Shown here: piece by piece, positions 1-8,357 of the stretch
Layout of the letters: each line of letters begins with the position of its first letter
Numbering within the stretch: position 1 is the first letter of the stretch
Assembly: GCF_016811915.1 (NCBI RefSeq)
Contig: NZ_CP069127.1
Location: 2,703,001-2,767,000, forward strand
From: Brevibacillus choshinensis
GTDB lineage: Bacteria > Bacillota > Bacilli > Brevibacillales > Brevibacillaceae
Length of the DNA stretch: 64,000 bases
Reading direction: 5' to 3'
Program-made: the position numbers and the translations under genes
The notes under the pieces: generated by a model
Databases searched by the model: none
Told to the model about the DNA's origin: nothing
Seen by the model: only the letters and a program-made list of their open reading frames with translations

Positions 1-1
1 G

Positions 2-1552
2 GCTCACTTGGAAACACTCGCCTTGCTTTCTCAAATGCTGATGGATGATGCCGTCCGCCAGCAATTGATGACGGCCACGACAAAAGAGCAGGTGCTCGAA
101 CTCCTCACGAAAAAAGAGCGGGAAATGAACGGCGAGGATGAAAGTATCGAGGTGGAAAGAGCAGATTTTGGATCGGCAGCCAAAATCGTTGCCGTCACGG
201 CATGCCCGACAGGTATCGCCCATACGTACATGGCTGCGGACGCCCTCAAGAAAAAAGCTGGTGAGCTGGGCATCGCGCTCAAGGTCGAGACGAATGGTTC
301 AGGTGGGGTAAAAAACAAGCTGACCGAACAGGATATCGCCGAAGCGACCGCTGTCATCGTGGCTGCGGACAAGCAGGTGGAAATGGACCGATTCGCAGGC
401 AAAACGGTGATCGAGGTGCGCGTAGCGGAAGGGATTCGCGATCCGGAAGGCCTGCTGACGCGCGCGCTCAACCAGGATGGACCGACTTATCAGGCAAAAA
501 ACAGCGGTCAGTCAGGAGGCAGCAAAAGCCAGAAACGAGAGTCTTACTTCTATAAACATCTGATGAATGGCGTCTCGAACATGCTGCCGTTCGTCGTCGG
601 CGGAGGAATTATCATCGCATTGAGCTTTATGTTCGGCATCAAGGCGTCTGATCCCAATGATCCGTCCTTCCATCCATTTGCCAAAATTCTGATGGATATC
701 GGCGGGGGCAGTGCCTTTGCCCTGATGATCCCGGTATTGGCAGGCTTTATCGCAATGAGCATTGCGGATCGACCAGCCTTTGCGCCGGGTATGGTGGGAG
801 GGATGCTGGCGACATCGGCAGGAGCAGGCTTCTTGGGCGGTTTGATTGCCGGCTTTTTGGCAGGCTACGTCGTGGTTCTGCTGCGCAAGGCATTTTCCAG
901 ATTGCCGGTTTCGCTGGAAGGCATCAAGCCGATGCTGTTGTACCCGCTATTCGGCATTTTGATCACTGGTTTCATCATGATTTACGTCGTATCGGGTCCT
1001 GTGGCCGCCATCAATGGAGCACTGGGCGACTGGCTGAAAAACATGAATTCCGGCAATGCGGTGCTGCTCGGACTGGTGCTCGGGGCGATGATGTCCTTTG
1101 ACATGGGCGGCCCGCTGAATAAAGCAGCCTTCACCTTTGGCATCGCAATGATTGCGGAAGGAAGCTATACTCCGCACGCTGCGATCATGGCAGCTGGGAT
1201 GACTCCGCCATTGGGACTTGCACTGGCTACCACGTTGTTCAAGAAAAAATTCACAGACGAAGAGCGTCAGGCAGGCAAAACGGCATACGTGCTCGGAGCA
1301 TCCTTCATTACCGAGGGAGCGATCCCGTTTGCGGCAGCGGATCCGACCCGCGTCATTCCATCGATCATGATCGGTTCAGCCGTAGCAGGTGGCTTGTCCA
1401 TGTATTTCGGATGCACCTTGCCTGCTCCCCACGGTGGATTATTCGTCCTGCCGGTCGTAGGCAATGTCGGGATGTATATCGTTTCGATCCTCGCAGGAAC
1501 CGTGGTCACAGCTCTGATGCTGAGGCTGCTGAAAAAAGACATTTCAGAATGA
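2..1552 (+). CDS. fruA: PTS fructose-type permease EIIABC, 5' end cut off by window edge
   Basis: This is the membrane permease of a fructose-family phosphotransferase system, which imports and phosphorylates sugar at the cytoplasmic membrane. The open frame continues to the left edge. The first ~35 visible residues resemble the end of an EIIA domain, so the real start lies outside the window. An EIIB domain follows, with the phospho-accepting Cys in TACPTGIAHTY (codon 203-205). After a short linker comes an EIIC domain of about 340 residues. It is rich in glycine and hydrophobic segments and includes FITEGAIPFAAADP, typical of fructose EIIC. An HPr gene starts 24 bases downstream on the same strand, so the two probably form one operon. 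The exact sugar cannot be read from the sequence; fructose is a family-level inference. Confidence 0.92.
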   Translation, partial: AHLETLALLSQMLMDDAVRQQLMTATTKEQVLELLTKKEREMNGEDESIEVERADFGSAAKIVAVTACPTGIAHTYMAADALKKKAGELGIALKVETNGSGGVKNKLTEQDIAEATAVIVAADKQVEMDRFAGKTVIEVRVAEGIRDPEGLLTRALNQDGPTYQAKNSGQSGGSKSQKRESYFYKHLMNGVSNMLPFVVGGGIIIALSFMFGIKASDPNDPSFHPFAKILMDIGGGSAFALMIPVLAGFIAMSIADRPAFAPGMVGGMLATSAGAGFLGGLIAGFLAGYVVVLLRKAFSRLPVSLEGIKPMLLYPLFGILITGFIMIYVVSGPVAAINGALGDWLKNMNSGNAVLLGLVLGAMMSFDMGGPLNKAAFTFGIAMIAEGSYTPHAAIMAAGMTPPLGLALATTLFKKKFTDEERQAGKTAYVLGASFITEGAIPFAAADPTRVIPSIMIGSAVAGGLSMYFGCTLPAPHGGLFVLPVVGNVGMYIVSILAGTVVTALMLRLLKKDISE

Positions 1553-1575
1553 TAACGAAACAGGAGTGAAGAGCT

Positions 1576-1836
1576 ATGGTAGCAAAAACATTCGTCATTC
1601 AAAATCCAACAGGCTTGCATGCCCGCCCGGCGTCCTTGTTTGTACAAAAAGCAGCATCGTTCCCGTGCGAGGTGCAGGTCATCAAAGGAAGCAAGAAGGT
1701 AAATGGAAAAAGCATCATGGGTGTGATGGCTCTGGGTGCAGCGAAAAACGATGAAATCATCCTGGAAGTGACCGGTGACCGCGAAGAGGAAGCGCTGGAG
1801 GAGTTGGGAAAAGTCCTCACTCAGGTACACGGGTAA
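1576..1836 (+). CDS. ptsH: Phosphocarrier protein HPr
   Basis: This is an 86-residue HPr-family phosphocarrier, the normal length for the family. It passes phosphate from Enzyme I to EIIA domains in the cytoplasm. The active-site His15 sits in TGLHARPA. The regulatory Ser46 lies in GKSIMGV, the site that HPr kinase modifies in Firmicutes to make the CcpA corepressor. Having His15 makes it HPr rather than the non-transporting paralogue Crh. The ATG is preceded by AGGAG about 10 bases upstream. It follows the EIIABC gene directly, and no Enzyme I gene is visible, so this may be a second HPr dedicated to the sugar operon or the main copy split from ptsI. Two terminators follow. Confidence 0.93.
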   Translation: MVAKTFVIQNPTGLHARPASLFVQKAASFPCEVQVIKGSKKVNGKSIMGVMALGAAKNDEIILEVTGDREEEALEELGKVLTQVHG

Positions 1837-1862
1837 GCGAAGTTCAACACACGAGGGAAATG

Positions 1863-1893
1863 CCGCTGGTCTTCACGGAAGCCAGCGGTTATT
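1863..1893 (+). terminator. Terminator-like hairpin after HPr gene
   Basis: CCGCTGG (1863-1869) pairs with CCAGCGG (1882-1888). An inner CTTC/GAAG extension narrows the loop to three bases. The run TTATTTT follows. It sits just after the ptsH stop. Confidence 0.7.
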
Positions 1894-1933
1894 TTCATAT
1901 GTACAACTCCGAAGCAGAGGGAAAATACGATCC

Positions 1934-1969
1934 AGCCAACCAGTCAGTGAACGGGTTGGCTATTTTTTT
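1934..1969 (+). terminator. Second Rho-independent terminator after HPr gene
   Basis: AGCCAACC (1934-1941) pairs perfectly with GGTTGGCT (1954-1961), followed by A and seven T. It lies about 45 bases after the previous hairpin, giving a tandem stop between the PTS operon and the YitT gene. Confidence 0.88.
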
Positions 1970-2011
1970 GGTATGGGCTGGGAATGATGAAACTATGGAA
2001 AGAGGGGAAGG

Positions 2012-2881
2012 ATGGTAAAAATGGCCCACAAAAAATCAAAAAAGAAACGCATCATTTCGAGAGCGTTCATCATTGTAATCGGCGCATTGCTCGTCTCCGT
2101 AGGACTGGAAATATTCCTGGTTCCCAATCACATCATCGACGGTGGAATAACGGGTCTGTCGATCATGCTGTCCCATTTGACAGGGCTCCATCTCGGCCTG
2201 TTTTTATTCGTATTGAACCTGCCCTTTTTGCTAATCGGGTACAAACAAATCGGCAAAACGTTCGCCATCTCCACCTTATTTGGCGTCGCGGTCATGTCTG
2301 TCGGCACCGCACTGCTGCTGCCTGTTCCCAGCCTGACTCACGACCTGCTGCTGTCAGCGGTTTTCGGTGGCATTATCGTGGGGATCGGCGTTGGCCTGGT
2401 GATCCGGGCAGGGGGGTCGCTGGACGGCACGGAGATCGTAGCGATTTTGCTCACGAAAAAAAGCCCGTTTTCCGTTGGGGAAGTGGTCATGTTCTTCAAC
2501 ATCTTCATCCTGGCCAGCGCGGGCTTCATTTTTGGCTGGGATCGGGCGATGTACTCGTTGATCGCTTACTACATTGCCTACAAAATGATCGATCTGACGA
2601 TGATTGGTCTCGAGCAGTCACGTTCCGTCTACATCATCAGCGACTTTCCGGACGAGATCGGGGATGCGCTTGCGGCGCGATTGGGCAGAGGCATTACCTA
2701 TTTGAGCGGAGAAGGCGGATATTCCGGTGAAGACAAAAAAGTGATATTCTGCGTCATCACCCGCCTGGAGGAAGCCAAGCTGAAGTCCATCGTCGAGGAA
2801 ATCGACCCCTCAGCGTTCTTGGCGATTGGCCACATTCACGATGTTTCAGGGGGACGTTTTAAAAAGAAAAACATTCATTAA
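2012..2881 (+). CDS. YitT family membrane protein (DUF2179 C-terminus)
   Basis: This 289-residue integral membrane protein belongs to the YitT family. After a Lys-rich start it has about five hydrophobic segments (roughly residues 18-200). They include GGSLDGTEIVA, a well-kept family motif. A soluble C-terminal domain of the DUF2179 type follows (about 210-285). The biochemical role of the family is unknown; members are common in Firmicutes and sit in the cytoplasmic membrane. The start is uncertain. ATG 2012 has AGGGG four bases upstream. ATG 2021, in the same frame, has AAGG nine bases upstream and would remove three residues. It stands alone between terminators, so its context gives no hint of function. 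Confidence 0.88.
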   Translation: MVKMAHKKSKKKRIISRAFIIVIGALLVSVGLEIFLVPNHIIDGGITGLSIMLSHLTGLHLGLFLFVLNLPFLLIGYKQIGKTFAISTLFGVAVMSVGTALLLPVPSLTHDLLLSAVFGGIIVGIGVGLVIRAGGSLDGTEIVAILLTKKSPFSVGEVVMFFNIFILASAGFIFGWDRAMYSLIAYYIAYKMIDLTMIGLEQSRSVYIISDFPDEIGDALAARLGRGITYLSGEGGYSGEDKKVIFCVITRLEEAKLKSIVEEIDPSAFLAIGHIHDVSGGRFKKKNIH

Positions 2882-2899
2882 TGCCCTTTCATACAGAAA

Positions 2900-2935
2900 A
2901 CCCTTGCTACGGAAACTCTTTCTGCATGCAAGGGT
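2900..2935 (+). terminator. Hairpin after YitT gene, poor T tract
   Basis: ACCCTTGC (2900-2907) pairs perfectly with GCAAGGGT (2928-2935) across a 20-base loop. The T run comes only 15 bases later, so this is a weak terminator or another RNA structure. Confidence 0.45.
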
Positions 2936-2977
2936 AATGCGAGGTGATTGTTTTTTCAGAACCTTGTAAATCCATTG

Positions 2978-3006
2978 TTGATTTTTAAGCTTTATGAACT
3001 TATGAT
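2978..3006 (+). promoter_or_regulatory. Predicted sigma-A promoter for the pyroglutamate locus
   Basis: A -35-like TTGATT (2978-2983) and a -10-like TATGAT (3001-3006) are separated by exactly 17 bases in AT-rich sequence upstream of the M14 peptidase gene. Transcription would start near 3013, just before the palindrome at 3032. Confidence 0.55.
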
Positions 3007-3031
3007 AAATCTATCAAAAATGAAACTGAAG

Positions 3032-3046
3032 TTCCGAAATTCGGAA
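3032..3046. promoter_or_regulatory. Operator-like palindrome 1, candidate IclR site
   Basis: TTCCGAAATTCGGAA is a perfect inverted repeat with seven-base arms and one central base. It lies about 20-35 bases downstream of the predicted start point, a repressor position, and 35 bases before the M14 gene. A 12-of-15 match occurs at 9867-9881 in front of pxpB. An IclR-family regulator is encoded inside the same locus. That it binds here is inference. Confidence 0.55.
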
Positions 3047-3081
3047 TTTCAAGAATCGGCGAGCGAAAAGGATGGTGAACC

Positions 3082-6000
3082 ATGCATACAAGCATGATCT
3101 GGAGCAATGAAGGCATCTTTTTTTCGTTGAACGGAAAAGCGGCGCCAAAAGGAATTCGCAATCGTATGACAGTGCCGTCTGCGGCGTCGAGCTGGGAATC
3201 TGCAGCTATGGTAGAGCTGGCAGGCAGGCTTGGACTTCATCTGCCGGATTTGCCTCTGCCAGTCTTTGAGAACTTGTTTGTAGCAGATGTGCTCGACCCT
3301 CACTCACATGAAAGCCTTCCAAAGGGTCATCGGCCATTCCACCTCGTTCTCGGCTATGACTGGAAATGGCTGGAGTCAGTCGTGGGGGAGCGTATTCAAC
3401 CGTTGCAAACCTTTCGTCAGGGGAATCAACAGGAGAGCGGGATCCTGCATGTGATCGAGAAGGAAGAGGAGACGATTCTTGTCGTAACGGGAACCTCACC
3501 CCAAATGACGCTCCATGCTGCTCGAACACTGGTATCGGAGCGTTTCGAGCAAAGAACCCTTGAAGAAGCAACTCCGATGCTCATTCCCGCTGACGGTTTG
3601 CCTCCAGCCGCTGCAGCCAATCCGGAAACGAAACCAACGAAGCGGTACTCCCTGCACAATCTGTTTACGACGGATGGAATCTTCCAAAAGAAAGAAGGCG
3701 AGCTGCTCCCGACGCTCGATGTCCATTTGGCGGTTGCAAATGCGGAACATGAGCAAACGGTCGCTTTCGTTGAATTAGCCGCAAGATTGGCACAAGCAGC
3801 TGGGTACGTCTGTTTCCCCATGACTCTGACAAACGAAGAAGAAGCGGCTCAAAAACGATTTGTCATCGAATTTGTTGCAGATGGCGAGGACGAGTCCAAT
3901 CCACCTTGTCTGCAGCTGGATGATCAACATCATGCACTCAAACTGACTAGTCCCTCAGGAAAGCTGGTTCCTTTTATTCGTGAGTTTCTCCATGAGGGAT
4001 TGAAGCCTTTGGATTCTTGGCAAGAGGACACATGGCGCCATCGCTTTGCGAATCTGACGGGCAGCAGTCCTGACGTCTCTGTTCGCGCACGGCTTGGATT
4101 GCAAGCGTTTTCCCAGAACGAGACCGAAGCGCTTCAGTCCTTGCAGGTACCAGAGCATCTCTCTCAGCCGATCGAGCTTTGGCACAACTACGTCGGGCAT
4201 GACGTGGCTATCCAGATTGAAGCAGAAGAGCCGATTTGGACCGCTAAATGGGACGATCCTGGCGAGCTTGAGGAGATGAAGAGCTACCTGCTCGAACAAT
4301 GGAAGCGAATGCCGGCAGGACCACATGCGGTTTCGTCTCTGGAAATCGAAGTGACGACAACCGCTAGCGAGCAGACCTTTTGGGAATGGGCAGCACAGCT
4401 TCAGCCCCATTTCCTGGAGCAATGGGGAGTGTCGGTACGATTCGTGTATCGGGATGCCAACAAATCTGGATTGAATTGGGCCATGCAGGAAGTCCTTCCT
4501 GCCATCAAGCAGCTCACCGGGATTCGACACATCCAGGTGCGGGCGCGTTCCTTCCAGTCGAGTGAGAAGCATCTGGATCTGGTCCATCGTTATTTGCAGG
4601 AACTGTATCCGTTTGACTCCATTTTGGCTCGGGAATTGGGCCTCCCACTCGAACAGATCTCACTCTCACTGGGAAATGACGCTGACTCACCCATGTTCGA
4701 AGTCGTGGCGTTTGACCAGGAAGGTCGAGAACTGGAGGCATGGAGCTGGGAAGGATGGGTAGAAAGCTTGCCTTACATGCCTGGTCAGCCAAAGCGCGGT
4801 CATGTGATGGTTCCTTTTGCAGGTGTCCGCATGTATGAAGGGGCCACCGGTTCTGAGCTTGCCAGTCAGTCCTTTCCGACCAATCCCTATCGCTTCTGGA
4901 AGTGGTATCAAGGGCACGTGCTTCCTCAAGTTTTGGGACAGGTAGGAGATCTTGCAGGCGTTCCCAAGTTCTCCCGACTGGAATGTCATGTGGGGATGGA
5001 TGCGGTCGAGAAGAAGGTGCCGCATTTGGAGGAGAACAGCTCCGTGTTGGAAGCCTTGCATGAAGACATTTACTTCTACACCTTGCACGCCATGCATGAT
5101 CACGGGAAAAAGGTGGGAGACCCTGAGTGGGACGCACCAGGCGGAATTCTGCCCTTCATGCACGTGCAGCGGGGAGTCAAGCCATGGGCGAGTGTTTCCT
5201 TGTATGCGTTTCCGAGCGATCATCGTGTCTCTATCGTCTACCGTGGAGGAGGAGTTGAGATCCTCACGCCGCATGATCAAGCGTACTTCCGGACTGCGAG
5301 AGTGACGGGGATGACCGCTGCGGAAACGGAGTGGACCTTTGCTTTCCAAGGCATTGAAGGAGCACTGCTGGAGGAGCAATGCGGGAACTGGCTAGCTGCA
5401 GCTGCATCAGAGCCATCACTCATTCAGCGAGTTGCCGAGGGGCATGGGAAGAAGTCCATTTGGGAGGATGTTTTCGTCAATGAAGATGTCCAGCAGTGGC
5501 TCGAGTCGAGGATGAATCAAATCCCGGGCAATGTGACTCCCCTCGATTATTCCTTGAACGGACGCTGGATCTGGATGACAGAGCTGTTTTCGAGCGGGAC
5601 TCGCAGCACGCTGTCCGCACGCTCAGAAAAACACGGGTTGTACAAGCCTACCTTCTTCATCAACGCGAGACATCATGCGAACGAGGTATCCAGTACAAAT
5701 GCCGCTTTGCAATTGATCGAGAAGATCGCGGATGACCCGGAAGTGCTCGAATCGCTCAATCTGGTGATCATCCCACTGGAAAATACGGACGGAGCGGCTC
5801 TGCATGCAGAAATGGCGAAGGAAAATCCGTGCTGGAAACACCATGCAGCCAGGTACAATGCGTGCGGTTTGGAATTTGCGAAGTATCGGTTCCAGGATGG
5901 CGTCTCATTTGGAGAAAGCCGTGTCTACCCGAAAGTATGGGAGCGTTGGGCACCCGACATCGTACTGGATGATCACGGAATACCGTCTCATGAATGGATT

Positions 6001-6537
6001 CAGCCGTTCAGCGGGTACAACAGTCCGCCACGCTTTCCGGTGTCCTACTGGATTCCGAGTGCGAGGATGTACACGATCTGGCGGGAGCTGATCGAAGCGT
6101 CAGCTGTGCAGCGTGAAGCCTATCAGTCAATCCGTTCACATCTCACGAAAAGGCTCGACGAAGATCCACAAGTGGCGGCAGACAACAAAGATTGGCTCCA
6201 AACGTACAGGCGTTGGGGGAATGACTTCGACCCTGTTCATTTTCCGATTGAATTGTCCAACGGCAGTATCGCATATACGCGGGATAGTCCGATCAATCGC
6301 ACATCGCATGACCTCATTGAACGATTCCCCGAATGGGTCACCGCTGATCTGATGACAGAGGTCAATGACGAAACGGTGTACGGTGTTGAATTGGCGGCTT
6401 GCCGGCATGCCCATCACGTCGTTCACCAAGCGATTGTTGATTGGATGAAAGATAGACCGATTCAAGTACAAGTAAGCCAGCAGCACATGGAGAGTGGGAA
6501 GACACGGATTGGTCTAGAACGCTCCAGACCCCTGTAG
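3082..6537 (+). CDS. Very large M14-family zinc carboxypeptidase-like protein
   Basis: This 1151-residue protein carries M14 (zinc carboxypeptidase) motifs only in its last third. RHHANE places the zinc ligands at His865 and Glu868. DDHG gives His965, about 100 residues later, the usual spacing. A Glu near 1093 (MTEVNDE) is a candidate catalytic base. The first ~830 residues match no domain I can name, and M14 enzymes are commonly 300-600 residues, so it is far oversized. No signal peptide is evident, suggesting a cytoplasmic enzyme. The ATG has AAAGGATGGTGAACC upstream. It heads a locus for pyroglutamate use, so it may trim peptides that feed Pcp. That role is inferred from context only. Confidence 0.85.
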   Translation: MHTSMIWSNEGIFFSLNGKAAPKGIRNRMTVPSAASSWESAAMVELAGRLGLHLPDLPLPVFENLFVADVLDPHSHESLPKGHRPFHLVLGYDWKWLESVVGERIQPLQTFRQGNQQESGILHVIEKEEETILVVTGTSPQMTLHAARTLVSERFEQRTLEEATPMLIPADGLPPAAAANPETKPTKRYSLHNLFTTDGIFQKKEGELLPTLDVHLAVANAEHEQTVAFVELAARLAQAAGYVCFPMTLTNEEEAAQKRFVIEFVADGEDESNPPCLQLDDQHHALKLTSPSGKLVPFIREFLHEGLKPLDSWQEDTWRHRFANLTGSSPDVSVRARLGLQAFSQNETEALQSLQVPEHLSQPIELWHNYVGHDVAIQIEAEEPIWTAKWDDPGELEEMKSYLLEQWKRMPAGPHAVSSLEIEVTTTASEQTFWEWAAQLQPHFLEQWGVSVRFVYRDANKSGLNWAMQEVLPAIKQLTGIRHIQVRARSFQSSEKHLDLVHRYLQELYPFDSILARELGLPLEQISLSLGNDADSPMFEVVAFDQEGRELEAWSWEGWVESLPYMPGQPKRGHVMVPFAGVRMYEGATGSELASQSFPTNPYRFWKWYQGHVLPQVLGQVGDLAGVPKFSRLECHVGMDAVEKKVPHLEENSSVLEALHEDIYFYTLHAMHDHGKKVGDPEWDAPGGILPFMHVQRGVKPWASVSLYAFPSDHRVSIVYRGGGVEILTPHDQAYFRTARVTGMTAAETEWTFAFQGIEGALLEEQCGNWLAAAASEPSLIQRVAEGHGKKSIWEDVFVNEDVQQWLESRMNQIPGNVTPLDYSLNGRWIWMTELFSSGTRSTLSARSEKHGLYKPTFFINARHHANEVSSTNAALQLIEKIADDPEVLESLNLVIIPLENTDGAALHAEMAKENPCWKHHAARYNACGLEFAKYRFQDGVSFGESRVYPKVWERWAPDIVLDDHGIPSHEWIQPFSGYNSPPRFPVSYWIPSARMYTIWRELIEASAVQREAYQSIRSHLTKRLDEDPQVAADNKDWLQTYRRWGNDFDPVHFPIELSNGSIAYTRDSPINRTSHDLIERFPEWVTADLMTEVNDETVYGVELAACRHAHHVVHQAIVDWMKDRPIQVQVSQQHMESGKTRIGLERSRPL

Positions 6538-6578
6538 GCAACCAAACAAATCCACCACAGCTCGAAGGGAGTTTTATT

Positions 6579-7277
6579 ATGGTTCTGATCGGTGTTGCCA
6601 TCGTCATCATTGGGTTCATCGTCCGTCTTAATCCACTTTTGGTGGTAACGGTAGCAGGTCTCGTGACGGGACTGGTTGCCAAGCAGCCGCTGTACGACAT
6701 CATTGAGCAGTTTGGCAAAGCGTTTACGACCAATCGGTACATGGCAATCTTTATCGCCACACTGCCGGTGATCGGTTTGCTGGAACGCTATGGGCTTCGG
6801 GAACAAGCAGAATCTGTTGTCGCCAAAATCAAGGCAGCGACGGCAGGGAGAATCATTAATGTGTACTTCATCATTCGCGAGGTGGCAGCCGTTTTCGGCC
6901 TGACATCGATTGGTGGACATGCCCAGATGGTGCGGCCGTTGGTAGCCCCGATGGCAGAAGGGGCAGCGGAAGCCAAATACGGGAAAGACATACCGGATGA
7001 TGTTCGGCAAAAAATCCGTGCTCACTCTGCAGCGGCAGATAACATCGGCGTATTTTTCGGAGAGGATGTGTTTATTGCGATCGGGGCCATCTTGCTCATG
7101 AAAGGCTTCTTCGACCAGAACAACATCCCATCAGATCCGCTCCAAATGGCCATGTGGGCGATTCCTACCGCGATCGCAGCTCTCATCGTGCACAGCATTC
7201 GGCTGAATATGCTGGATCGTTCGCTTGATCGACGACTCGGAAAGCCAAAAAGCAATTCGGTAGGAAAGGGGGAATAA
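6579..7277 (+). CDS. DUF969 family membrane protein, putative 5-oxoproline transporter subunit
   Basis: This 232-residue membrane protein belongs to the DUF969 family. It has several hydrophobic segments, including a strong one at residues 1-35 and another near the C-terminus. The region PVIGLLERYGLREQAE and the stretch around GGHAQMVRPL are typical of the family. DUF969 and DUF979 genes nearly always occur as a pair and are often beside pcp and pxp genes. This linkage led to the proposal that together they move 5-oxoproline across the membrane. Here they do sit between a peptidase and the oxoproline genes. The ATG follows GGGAG by seven bases. The partner DUF979 gene starts three bases after this stop, so translation is probably coupled. 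Transport of oxoproline is inference. Confidence 0.85.
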   Translation: MVLIGVAIVIIGFIVRLNPLLVVTVAGLVTGLVAKQPLYDIIEQFGKAFTTNRYMAIFIATLPVIGLLERYGLREQAESVVAKIKAATAGRIINVYFIIREVAAVFGLTSIGGHAQMVRPLVAPMAEGAAEAKYGKDIPDDVRQKIRAHSAAADNIGVFFGEDVFIAIGAILLMKGFFDQNNIPSDPLQMAMWAIPTAIAALIVHSIRLNMLDRSLDRRLGKPKSNSVGKGE

Positions 7278-7280
7278 GCC

Positions 7281-8234
7281 TTGTTTATCTCGATTGAAGC
7301 GGTATACGTATTTTTGGGATTGATCACTCTACTGGGCAGCTTGTACACATTTCGCGATCAAAAAAATCCGCGACGTCTCACGTCAGGCATCTTTTATTTC
7401 CTGTATGGGATCAGCTTGCTACTCGGCAGCGTCATTCCACCGTTTATCATGGGGCTCCTGGTCATCGTCATGGTCATCATCGTGGGTGCGGGTGGATTGA
7501 AAGTAGGCAGCTACGGAGAAGCAAGTGGGGAAGAGCGTCAGCAAAACCGCAAGCGCTTGGGCAACTGGCTGTTCCTGCCTGCCTTGCTCATTCCGATCAT
7601 TACGATCCTGGGCACGACAGGTATGAAAGATGTAAAAATCGGGGAGCTGTTCATCCTTGATCAAAAGAATATCACTCTGGTATCGCTCGCACTTGCTACG
7701 CTCATTTCCTTGATTGTCGGAGTCGTGATGACCAAGAGCCGTCCAATGGTACCGGTCAAAGAATCGCGTCGTTTGCTGGAAGCGATCGGTTGGGCGGCGG
7801 TACTTCCGCAAATGCTGGCTACACTCGGTACCATCTTTACAAGTGCAGGAGTAGGAAAAGTCGTCTCCGATGTGGTTAGCACCATCATTCCGACGCACTC
7901 CTTGTTCTGGGTTGTTTTCGCGTACTGTGTAGGAATGGCCTTGTTTACCATGATCATGGGGAATGCGTTCGCCGCTTTTCCCGTGATGACAGCGGGGATC
8001 GCGGTGCCTTTGCTGATTGGCCAATTTGGCGTGGATGCCAATCATCTGGCGGCGATCGGGATGTTTGCGGGCTATTGCGGCACACTGATGACTCCGATGG
8101 CGGCCAACTTCAATATCGTTCCTGCTGCACTCCTTGATTTGAAAGACAAAAACCATGTCATACGTGTACAAGTGCCGACCGCACTGATTCTCTTGGGTTT
8201 CAACATTGCACTGCTCTACTTTATTTCTCTCTAA
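7281..8234 (+). CDS. DUF979 family membrane protein, putative 5-oxoproline transporter subunit
   Basis: This 317-residue protein of the DUF979 family has about nine or ten hydrophobic segments along its whole length. The late segment GMFAGYCGTLMTPMAANFN resembles the pore-lining signature of large permease families. It starts with TTG at 7281, preceded by AAAGGGGG about nine bases upstream; no ATG gives as good a fit. It directly follows DUF969 with a three-base gap, and the two are presumed to act as one membrane complex. The substrate is taken to be 5-oxoproline from the neighbouring pcp and pxp genes, which is a contextual inference, not something visible in the protein. Confidence 0.85.
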   Translation: MFISIEAVYVFLGLITLLGSLYTFRDQKNPRRLTSGIFYFLYGISLLLGSVIPPFIMGLLVIVMVIIVGAGGLKVGSYGEASGEERQQNRKRLGNWLFLPALLIPIITILGTTGMKDVKIGELFILDQKNITLVSLALATLISLIVGVVMTKSRPMVPVKESRRLLEAIGWAAVLPQMLATLGTIFTSAGVGKVVSDVVSTIIPTHSLFWVVFAYCVGMALFTMIMGNAFAAFPVMTAGIAVPLLIGQFGVDANHLAAIGMFAGYCGTLMTPMAANFNIVPAALLDLKDKNHVIRVQVPTALILLGFNIALLYFISL

Positions 8235-8287
8235 GCAAAAGTAGGGACGGAGGGTGCTGCCCCTTGCCATTGTTTGGAATTGCCAAG

Positions 8288-8316
8288 TTTTCTAATGATG
8301 AAACTAATGATAAAAT
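8288..8316 (+). promoter_or_regulatory. Possible promoter for the IclR regulator gene
   Basis: TTTTCT (8288-8293) and TAAAAT (8311-8316) are 17 bases apart in an AT-rich stretch between the DUF979 stop and the IclR start. The -35 match is poor. Confidence 0.35.
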
Positions 8317-8357
8317 ATGGACAAATAGTACCTGAATACGGGGGATAAGTAGCGTCC

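Noticed and set aside
8274..8286. TTGGAATTGCCAA as an operator for the IclR gene
   Set aside because: Only four bases pair on each side and it does not match the two palindromes found elsewhere in the locus.
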